Shown here one piece after another: positions 25,501 through 36,900 of a DNA stretch of 64,000 nucleotides. Origin of the DNA: Heliopora coerulea (Eukaryota > Cnidaria > Anthozoa > Scleralcyonacea > Helioporidae); contig JASJOG010000070.1 of the NCBI GenBank assembly GCA_030142905.1, positions 744,001-808,000 of the forward strand, written 5' to 3'. The translations under genes were made by a program, and so were the position numbers. Each line of letters begins with the position of its first letter. Within the stretch, counting starts at the first letter, position 1. The notes beneath the pieces are model-generated. The model was not told the DNA's origin and ran no database searches. It saw only the letters and a program-made list of their open reading frames with translations.

Positions 25501-28500
25501 ATGACCGGTGAGACGCTCTAACCATTGAGCTACCAAGACTCAGATGGTAAGCTAAGGTGCAAGTTCGATATATATTTGTGACCTAAGTGGAAGCCACTAT
25601 ATATTAGTAATGATTGATGCAGCAGTTTATGTTTTGGAAGTGAGAGCTCGGATATATCTTAAGATAGATGAACGATCGTCAAGCTCTATAAGATATAAGG
25701 ATATATCCAAGATATATTAGATAAATATTACATATTTAGATAGATATTAAGATATATCCAAGCTCTCACTTCCAAAACAAACTGCTGCATCAATCATTAT
25801 CAATATGTAGTGGCTTCCGCTTAGGTCGCACATAATGTCGAACTTGCACCTTAGCTCACCATCTGAGTCTTGGTAGCTCAATGGTTAGAGCGTCTCACCG
25901 GTTATCAGAAGGCTGCGGGTTCAATCCCCGTCTGGGACTCAGAAACCGTTTTCCTGAGTACAGAGCTTGACAATCGTTCATCTATCTCAAGATATATCTA
26001 AGCTCTCACTTCCAAAACATCAACTGATGCATACTTTTACTAATTTTCCCTGAAAAGAGGGAAATTTTAAAATTTTCCCTCATTAACATACATGAACGAA
26101 CATCAAATAACGGTTTTAAATTGAAGCATTGAACAAATCCTTTTATAAAAGTGCGGGTACCTGCTATGAACAATACTAACATCCCACAAAGAACTTCAAA
26201 CAATACGAAGTAAATTTCGTTGGTTATCATGGCATTACAAACTAAAACCATGACATATAGGGAAATGAGTGATTAAATGTCCTCTCCAACCTCGGGAGGT
26301 TTGTGAAAGTCCCTTGGGCTAAGGCCCTCGGCACTTCCCCAAGCCTCCCTCGGCTTTCGGGAACATTTAATCACTAATTTCCCTCATGTCATGTTATTAC
26401 TTATAGTTATTTAAATATTCTCGAATGTCACCTTTGTGCCAGATATATACTTGAGCAGAGTTCGACCAATCGCTCGCCCTGACACCCAGGACAAGTTTGC
26501 AAATGTTACCAAGTAGTTTAATCCCCACAGTTGTCCGCGTTACAGTTCGTTATTCCACGATGAAGCATGTCATTACAACGCGGCCTTTTTCAGGGATATT
26601 TACATTCTCACGTTTGTTGACCTTTACAGCTCGGGACAACCAGCTCGTTTGTCCGAACAAGTGCTTTCTAAATGCTGTTTGCCCGAGGACAAGTTTTATG
26701 AACAAATGTTTGTTGAACCCTGCTAAGAGGTCGGGGGCCTCAAGGGTTATGTCCGGTATAAAGCTGGGTTCGCGAGGTGTTCAACTGACTTATGAATTAA
26801 TTGAAGTTTTCAACAAGGTTTTGTTTAAGACAGTTTTATAATTGTAAATGCCCGTTTCACATTCAAATGAGTTGTTCTATTGACACTTGTTGAAGTGAGT
26901 CGTTCCACTTGCTGTTTGCTGTCGACAGTCTGAACTATGACATCAAGCTGAAACGGCTTCCTTCGCGCTTATACAAATTGTGTACGACTAAATAAGGCAT
27001 TTAGACAACTGTTTATCTAAGCGGGTAGTGGTTGGGGGAAACGAGCCAAACAGGAGAACTGTTAGACCATGTCCAGGTCAGGTAATCCGAATGCATGATA
27101 TGCAGCAGTCCACTAGTTGGTTTCTACTAAAAACCGTGAACACTCGAGAACTTTAGAAAGTATAAAACAAAAGAAATTGTGAAAAGGAGTCAACCCTGAA
27201 TACTCGAGATTCGCGGTGAAAGTCAAGCGACACGAACTGCTTGAAATTGCATTTTGGATAGCTTAAACTTTCTGAGGAATTTTTGATCCAAACAAGGATG
27301 ATGGATAACTTTAAGAGCCTAAGAGCGATAATCGTATCTGTAGTCAACGATTCAACGGTAAACTTAACTGTTACATGTTGATGTTCTAGGAGTTGCTGCT
27401 GTTTTCAAAATGCTGACAATGACGTGTTTATGAAATGATTGTGGTGTTTTCGATACTCAGCGATGTCCTTCGAATATCAAATCATTTAACTTGTTCGAGA
27501 TGAGAAGTTTATTGAAAGAAAATGCCGTCTGCAAATCAAGAACTCCTGTTGCTTAAGCTCTCGATTGTGTTTGACGTTCACACAATTAATTACTTACCTG
27601 TTGCATTTTCAGGCGAGATTACGAAAGTGATGCCCGACAAACACAGACAGGTATTTGGTGTAATTTAGTTGTCCAAGGAATCAGGTGGATTTATCAGACG
27701 TAATTTTTATCAGAATTAAAGAAGTTTTGAATCAGTCAGGTTGATTTAGATGCGATAAAATAAGGCTAGACGGCAGTTTAACGGACCCATCTTGGCGCTG
27801 GTCTTTGCTTCGGGCTCAGTTCGCAAGCGAAGCAGCGTTTGGCGGGAAAATTATGCATGCCAACTCACGTGAAAGTATATATACATTTGACTATTTGGAA
27901 TGAAAGGGACTGAAAGTATCCTTAAGACACGAAAGATATTTTTTCTTTGTTGTCCACATTTGATTAGGGTTAGGTTTATGGTTAGAAATATGGAAATAGT
28001 GCCAGACGTTGATGAAGAAACAATGAAACTAGTGGGATTTTAGCCAGAAGATCAAACAGTAAGCCTTTTTTGAATCGTAAAATCCTCGCAAAAGTATTCT
28101 TATGTTTATTAAATTTGCAGATATCGCCACAAACTAACGGCATTTTTGGTTCCGTCTTGAGAACGCGGAACTTTGGTGTTGAAATTTCGCGCCAAAAGCT
28201 CGTTTCCTTGTTTATTGAGCAGACGGTGAAAGACCAGCGGCAAAGTGGACCCGCTAAATGGCAATAGTATCTAAAATTGCATACTTTATGTAATCTCTTC
28301 TTATTATTTACTTAGACTAAGTACAGCATCAAGTACGACACAGGCCAGAAAGGCGTTTTATCGCTTAATCACATCTGTCCAGAAGCTGCATCGAATGTTG
28401 AAGACCTTTGTGTAGGGAGTAGGGTTGTTGGTAAGTGGAATTACAATATATTACTTAAGAAATACTGTGATCCAAGCACGCGGGATGTTGCGAGACGTGA

Positions 28501-30891
28501 GAAAAGCGCAAAAATTACGAGGAGCTAGACGAATGTAAAACGATTATTAAATGGCTATGGCAGCGAGTAGTCCGAATCCGGAAATCCTACAATTTGATTG
28601 ATTCATACGCGGTCGGATATTTCTCGTTTTGCCTGCTTGGAGGGGAAAATTTATAAGCACCTTCTATCGAATAAAAGTTTAAATTTTCGACAAAGTATTA
28701 AGTGAAAATGTATTGCGAACAGTCAGAAGGCGTAGCTATTTCTGTATGAAATGACGGTAGAATTGCAAGTTTTTATTTGTGTTCTGTACCTTTGCAATTG
28801 TCAGTTGTATTTCAGTAAAGCCATGTTGTGAACTACTTATCAACCTCGCTTGTTCGGTCTGGAATCCGTTTCCAGCCGATAATTTCAGAAAATAAAGTAG
28901 AAAACATACTCCGAAAAATAGTTCCATCTTGGACTCAAAATTTGAGAAAACAAGCGGACACAGTGTTCAATAGTAATATTTCGAGTAATATTTGTTTTCT
29001 CAAATTTTGAGTCCAAGATGGAACTATTTTTCGGAGTATGTTTTCTACTTTGTTCGGTCTGCATTAGTGAATTATCGGACCTCGGTTTTTGCTCCGACCT
29101 CGACCCGCTACGGTCGTTTCGGTCCGTACTTAGAAACACCGGTCCGATATTTCACTAGTACAGACTTCACGCTTGGTTAGTAAGTAGTAATTAAATCATA
29201 CTACTGTTTGTAGCCCAACGTGGATTATGATCAAAGGGGAACTCAATCGAATAGAATGTATAAGGTTCGCCTACATACGGTGGTGTTAACTACTCTCCTT
29301 GATCACAAACCACAGGAAATAATTAACAAGCATGAATAAGTAGTCCAATTTATCATTCTTAAGGCGACATATGTTTCGTAACGTTAGATTTCTTAGTGTG
29401 AAGACCATGAACGTTGTAAGATTATGGTTGTGAATGGAAGGCGTACCTGAGAAGGAGGATTAGGATTAGGATTGGGGTTAGGGTTGGGGTTAGTTCTAGC
29501 CCTAGCCCTAGCCCTAACCCTAACTCTAACCCTAACCCTAACCCTAACCCTAACCCTCACCCTCACCCTTACCTTAATCCTAACCCCAATCCTAACCCTG
29601 ATCCTTATCCTAATCGTCCTTCTCAGGTATACCTTCTAGCCACGACTGTAAGATCATGCCCTGTCTTTGCAGCTCTTTACGGAAGGCTGGATATTTGGTA
29701 TGCAGGAATCGTCGCTGAGATGCCTTGCAGTGATAATCGGAATCGATTTTTAATTTTTTTTGACGATGGTTACGCACAATATCTCTCGGCCAAAAAGCTG
29801 CATAAAGTTCACCATAAAGGTAAAAAAAATTAGTTCTTTTTTGACTATTCTTATTTCGAATTGCGAAAACCATTTTCTGTACATTTTGAGGAGCGGCTAA
29901 TAGGAAAAATAAGCGGTAAAAAATTACTGATATAAAAATAGAATACTGCATAAACAGTGTTAGATAAGGTAAAAAGTTTAAAGGTTGGTAACTGCCGTGA
30001 CTGACTTCAAAAACTCCCATTTCCTCGAAAAGGAGTCACGTGATAAAAAGTTAACCAATGAAATATGAGAATAAAAAACAAACAAATCAGCGACTAGGAA
30101 ACGACAAGGAAGTCATTTACTATTTTTCAAAATATGATGAAATTATTGAAAAGTTATCAACATATGAACGAGAAAGAAATGAAATTCTGGCTGAAAACAA
30201 AATTTTGACGACAGTCGGTAAACCGGCACTGGAGTTCGATCAATCACCGCAGTTACCAATCTTTAAACTTTTTACCTAGTAGAAAATTACGACGTTTTGA
30301 TGTCGTCAACATAAGTACTGAGCAAAAACGTGGTTCAAATTTTGTTTCTGTTGGAAAGACAGTATATATTTTACGTAGATAATAATATGTTCTGTTTGTT
30401 ATCTACTGGGTATGTATACTTCCAAACTTCCTCAACACAGAAACTGTTCATATTTTAATGCCTTTGAAGCAACTTCGCAATAGCACACCGGAGATCGGAA
30501 ATTATGTGGCTGCTCAAGTAAGGTTGATGATAGTTGCGCAGCGAAGCGGGGGGGTAAGTGGTGTATACTGGCCTCTCTTTAGGTGACCAAATGTCATGTA
30601 TTTGTATTTGTCTGTATATGTATATAAAATATGAATCAGTATAGCCTTTGATGATCCATTATTTTGCATACAAACACACGCGAAAGTACATAGTACAATT
30701 ACACAGGCGATTATTGAAAATACCGTCCTATTACGGACGGTGGCCAGTGTTCTGGCGAAAATTATAGTGGTTCAACTGAAACAGCTCTCACTATTACGGA
30801 CTCCTGTTATAACGACATTACGGACGCATATTCAGTCTCGACAGAATAGTTTTATTGTATTTGTCTTGATGAAGCGGACATCTTTTTTATT

Positions 30892-30941
<50 letters not shown>

Positions 30942-33900
30942 TTTCTTTTTCTGTGTATGTATGTATGTATATATATATTTTCAGTTCGTACGCAAAATAT
31001 GCATGCTGATTGGTTGCGAACGGTTCAGATTTTACGATATTGACCACCTGGTCAATACATTTCTCATTCTGCATCATTGAGCTCTAAAAAGACTGGTACG
31101 ATGCCTCTTTATGCCTGGCCTCAAGATTGAATAAAGCCGAAATGGGGACAGCCATGAAGGTCACAAATACGTTTGGGAAAAAATTGTATTGAACCTTTAC
31201 TTCTCATTGACAATTAATTCTGACAAATATGCATTCCTACTGACATTGTCCTCTACTTACTTAGATAAAAACGAAAACTGTCAAGATATCCGAAATTTAG
31301 GTTCAGTTTTTCGCAATAGGTTGCGTGTTTTATTGCGTACGGGACTAGGATGACCTGCAAATTGACCTATATTTCAGTTCCATGTTGGCTCAAAATTCAG
31401 TTTGTTAGGCATCGTTCCAGTATTTTTAGAGTTCAATGTTCTGGACCAGTGAGTTTTGGCGGGAAAAATCTTCTAGCTGATTTTAGTGAGAGTGGGGGAG
31501 AATTAAGTATTTAATGAAATGTGCTGGAACACTAGTGCTGGTTATTTCTAAAGGTAATTATATAAAAGTACTATGAATGAATGTGTAACCGTTGGAAATA
31601 GGAAGCACAACGAACAAACTACGAAGTAAGGTATTCAGCATCATCCGACGAGGAAAACCCTGTTGAAAATGGGAGAGAAGACCAACTAAATACCAGTACA
31701 TAAATTCCTTGTGAACCTTATTTTCTCGGTCCGTACGATGAAGCATTTGTTTTTGGGTTTTTTTCTCAGAATTTGCTCCTTCGTCGTTTGGTCTCAATGC
31801 CGTACCAAGAGGGGGGGTGGTGGGTTACTGGGGCACTTTCCCCGGGCGCAGAATTTTTGGGACGACATCCTCAGAAATAAAAATTCGACGTTTTTGATCG
31901 TTTTTTTCTTCATTCAGAGCTATTTTTCAAACTCAATAAATGTTAAATCAATGTCTCGATTTCTCATCGTTCACTGATGACTTTGCACCTGCCAAGGCTG
32001 TAGAGCGCCTGTTTTAAATTTTAAATTACATTTCGAGAAACAAAAAACCCCACTTCTATCTGCAGAAGTACCTTGTTTAGTTGTATACCTGTAGTACTGG
32101 TATTCAAGTATAATATAAGGAGCTTGGGGTGTGTTAGGACTGAGAGGGTGCTTTCAACAAAACTCGCCCCTGGCGAATTACTACCTAGGTACGACTCTGC
32201 TTGGTCTGTACGAAAACCTCAGGCAAATACTTTCCCGTACGGACCTCGCTCTCGGTATTTAAGTATTTCTATCGTTGCCCTGTACCAGTGGGTTATCAAG
32301 ATGAAGGTGAACCGTAGGATATGTCGAAGGGAATCACCGAGGATGTGCCGTCCAGGATGCGTTTTTTAGTGTTCGCTGCTTCCCCCCCGCGATCGAAATT
32401 TGGACCATGTTACTGGTTGATTATGTCTTCATCTCACTAATTTTCACAACTTGTAGGTAAGAATGTGTGGGAAGATGTGACGGAGCATTCACGCGACTTC
32501 ATTCAAGAGTATCTGGAAGATTATCCTTCGGTAAATTGCGCTGTTTACCCGTAAATTGTCAGAGTTTTATATGGAAAGGTTTTGAGGTAGATGCTACCAG
32601 CAGAATAGTTAAACCTTGTTTGTTCATGAGAACAATGAACGGAGTATTCTTAGCCTGGTAGCGTTAAGGCCTGTTTATACGTCCAATTTTGTGTAATGCA
32701 ATTGACATTTTGGGGTACGTGTTGCACTAACGAGAGCATCGATGATAAACTTCAGTGAATCATAAGCGGATATGTTGCCGCATAGACTGTTATGGGTTTA
32801 TTACATACACCAGAATGACAACTGTAACGTTCAAAGTTTGGGAGCTCAGACACCGAATTTGGCCCATGTCGTATGTCCCACACATACGTTTTGTTGTTGG
32901 TTTGGGGGACATACTTTGAAGGTCCAAGTTTTCTTCATTATTTTGGGTTAGTCATGTCATCAGAATCAGGGACTCAAGGCAGCCAAATTTGAACTTTTGT
33001 TTGACCTAGTCAGGACACTTCTTGACAAGGAATGGAGATTTCAAAAGGTTCAGCAGGGCTTTTGGTTTATCTCATCATGGCCACAGTTGTGGTTTACAAA
33101 TCGTATAAAGTGCGAGCAGGAAAACGTCAGCATATTCGGTTGGTAGTTTAATCGGATTGTATGTTTACCTTGAACTGGACTTCTTGTTTGGGTTGATTGG
33201 TTGATTCTGGACTGATCACTCACCAGGGCGGCATTCAAACCCGTCCAGCCTGTCCTCTCTTTAGTACGGAGAGCCTGCTCGCATGCTCGGTTATTATCAA
33301 CAAGTTTGATATATTGCAAGATACCTATGAGGTTGTTTATGATGTCATGGTGCAGGCCACTGTGTATTTTAATGTATGGTTTTACTATGACTATTCATTT
33401 AGAGACCCATGCTTCATGTTAGAGTTGGACAATGGATTCGGACTGAATGGATGGGCCAATGGTAATGATTTTGTTTTACTTTTACTTTCGTTAACCATGC
33501 TCAATGTTGGATCTTATATTACTTCGACCGTGGTATGCTATCAACAAATTTAGTTCTTTCTGATGTTGTAATTTCGAATTTCATGTCTATGTCATCTGCG
33601 GATTATTTTTATTAACCGATTACAACACAGCACAAAGCAGAAAATCTTACCAGGAATTTAAGGAACTTTGGAAAATTCAAAAAGAACCTTCCTGAAAACA
33701 TTTACAAATTTCCTTCGAAATTTGCAACGGCGTTTTGCAAAGTCGCGTTATACTCGTAATTCCAACAAGTTAGGAGCTAAAGTCAGAACAATTGACGTAC
33801 TGTGGTTTCCGCGTACGTTTTTTATTGAACACTATTTGGGTAAAACTTGTAAATAACCGTGCAAATGTCAAAATCATCGTCTAATAATCTACAAACCGCG

Positions 33901-36900
33901 TTGATGCACTGATATAAAGGAAATTGTGTGTGATGAACTAGAAGATCATGGCGGTGGGGGTAGGCCGAATAAAAGTTACAATATTATGAATGTCGTTCGT
34001 CGACATTTTTGATGTCCTTGAGATTATTCATATGAGAGCTTTAAAGTTATGAATTGACGACAGCGAAACGTTAGTCAATCTCCGGCATTGGACCTGGGAA
34101 CCAAATGACGATTTGAAGCACTGACACTTCAAACACATGGTCAGAGTATGTCAACGGTAATCAGAAGGTCACGGGTTTGATCTCCACCTGGGGTTCAAAA
34201 ATATTAGCAAGAGGATTTGAGCTTGATGCTCATTGGCTTGTCGTCTGTTGTAAATCGTGGAAGTTTGTTTTTGCTATAACTGTTGATCACTGCTGATCGG
34301 AAAACTTTCTACTGAATGCATATCCTGTCTGCACATTCGAAAAACATGTCATGCACTATTTTGGACGAGTTCTATGTAAATGGGTCAACAAATTCTTGTC
34401 TAATCAACAAATTGTTTGTCTACGCTACTGGTAAGAGGAGGGGCGCATTTTCGACAATGAACCGTCGATGAACAAGTCTTTTGTATTTCGAAAGAGATAA
34501 ACTATCTGAATAATCCGATGTCTTAGAGAATATCTAGATAAATAATCTTTTATTATCTTAGGTTCTGTACTTAGAGTTCGCGCAGTGTCAACCAATAAGT
34601 AGTTGTCTTTCATTTTAAGGTTAAAAGCCAAGGTCTTGAGCGTTGACGGTAGTCTTGTCAAGGTTAGTTCCAGCTGGTGTTAACCAGCCCATATTTTTCA
34701 GAAAACGAACAAGGTTTGGTATTTCTAGAGGCCACTATTGGTGATTTGACCCAAACGTTATTTTTTATGTTCCTTCAAGTTGTATTTCAAATACGAAACC
34801 AAGGACTGTGCCGGGATTTCTCAAACTCATTAATAAGTCACAAGTATATCATTCAATCAGACGCGTTGTATGGCACCACGTGAGCGAACTTGAAATACCA
34901 TGGAAGTACTTAGCAGAGGACTTGAACTGTTTTTTGCAGTCCTTGGACTAGAAATAATGGTTCAAGTCCTTAGACTTAAAATATAATTTCACACAATCAG
35001 TTTATTCATCCAGACACTCGTTACTAATACACTAATTCATTGTGTCAATAGACTAGTTGATTCTGAGAAGTCATTCAAAGGCCTCCAATTCGGAGTAGAC
35101 CGGGTTTTCAAGTACTCGGAATTCGTTCCAATCCTCGGCTTCGCCTCGGACTAGAACAGATTCCTCGTACTTGAAAACTTGGTGTAGTCCTTATTGTCGG
35201 CCTTTAAATATTACTTCAAAGTCCTTGTGCCTTTTCGAAAGTCGAGCCGAACGCGAGCCTTTTTAATTCACGAGAGCTTTGAAATCCTGGTGAAGTCCGA
35301 CGTCCAACATTTGAGTAGACTTCTCAAATCTATGCACAGAGAGTATTGTTGTCTTGATAGTGTTTTGGCACGTGTTCTTAAATGATACGATGAGCTGTTA
35401 AAGATTTCAGTACTATTAATACCGTCTTCCAATTTCAATACCACTGATACCTTCTTCCAATTTCAATACCGGTAATACCTTCTTCCAATTTTAATACTGC
35501 TAATACCTTCTTCCAATTTTAATCCTACTAATACCTTGATTAAACATTAATTTCTTTTGTTTTTGGTTTATGAGTTATTAATGAGTATAAGTATGTAATT
35601 TTCACTTCCTTCGTTCAGGCTTCTATCCTGATGGAACCTCCTCGCTCGTGTAGTTTTCCAAATTGACTTTGATGTTAGGCGGTAGGAAGCAGACAACAGG
35701 AATAGTGATTGGGAAGTAGTGGTTTGGGATACGTAGGTGGGAATCAAGTGGGTAGGGAAAACGTGGATAGGGCAGTTGGGTAGCGGTTGGTGGATAGGAA
35801 TAGGTGGGTTGTAAGGGGCACTGGACATATGGGTAGGGTAGTGGTAAATCCAAGTGTGGGTAGGTGTGTAGATGAAGGGGCAGGTGCATATGTGCCACGA
35901 AGAACTGATTTAGGGTATTTTGAAAGTGTTGGGTCAGTTACCAGTACAGAGATAGAGACAGGGCCAGGGTCAGGTGAGTCGTAGGATCAAGTACGGCTGA
36001 AGTTGCCAGCGTAGGTTTAGATAAATGGAGCTCCAGCAACTAATCGGGCAAACACGGCCGCCGCTAAATACGTCAATTAACAAATGTTACGGTCTTATTT
36101 GTTTTCCAACGAGATTTACCCGTAGAATCCATGACCAGCCGACAATTTAAAGAAATATAAAACAAAACACAACCCGAAGATGAACTTCTTGAAAATCCAA
36201 GTTTCGGATTATAAACAAGACGTCAAAGTATTGACCAAGGATTTACCAGGCGGGAATCATAGTCGTAGGATGAATATTAATGCCCAGCTCAAAATTCGAA
36301 TGTGAATAGCCATGACAGGATAAAACACGAGAAATAACAAAACATGTTAATTTAAACAAGCTTTACTGACGTTTCGTTGCTAACGCGCAACATTTTCAAA
36401 GTAACACGACAAATAACATGTTTTGTTATTTGTCGTGTTTTATCCTGTCATGGCTATTCACATTCGAATTTTTATATCTGGGTATTAATATTCATCCTAA
36501 GACGTCAAAGTTTAAACTTTGTTGACTTGTTTATAATCCGAATCTTGGAGTTTAAACTTTGTCGTCTTGTTTATAATCCGAATCTTGGAGTTTAAACTTT
36601 GTCGTCTTGTTTATAATCCGAATCTCGGATTTTCAAGATGTTCGTTTTCGGGTTGTGTTTTGTTTCATGTTTACCCGTAGGTTGGTGTAAAATCGTTTGC
36701 ATCGCTAATTAAGTATCTAGATGGTTCAACTTCTTCCAGTAGCGATTTCAGGACTGATCTAGATGTGATCGTTGCATACGATCGCTCAACGCGACGTATC
36801 CGATTTATTCACTACACCTTTTTCGGATCAAATTCAGAAATTTCCAATTGAATTTCAGATTATTCAAGTGAAATTCAGAAATTTCCAAACGAATTTCAGA

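Larger units (their letters stand above)
25419..26027. mobile_element. Inverted SINE pair bounded by a 12-bp target duplication
   Basis: A tRNA-like SINE on the minus strand (left) and one on the plus strand (right) face each other across an AT-rich centre, making a roughly 575-bp palindrome. The whole block sits between exact direct repeats TGCATACTTTTA (25407-25418 and 26028-26039), a length typical of LINE-mediated retrotransposition. Confidence 0.7.

Noticed and set aside
25466..25541. Possible functional tRNA (loop GGT)
   Set aside because: Anticodon stem mismatched, body shared with multiple SINE copies, and the sequence continues into a SINE tail.
26497..26841. 114-codon plus-strand frame in intron 7
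   Set aside because: No domain, unusual composition, and exons 7 and 8 join without it.
30058..30279. 73-codon Lys/Glu-rich frame
   Set aside because: Lies inside an inverted-repeat element and ends in its terminal repeat; no family recognised.
33197..33553. 118-codon plus-strand frame in intron 11
   Set aside because: Tested as the missing Tudor exon; sequence does not resemble it and phases do not fit.
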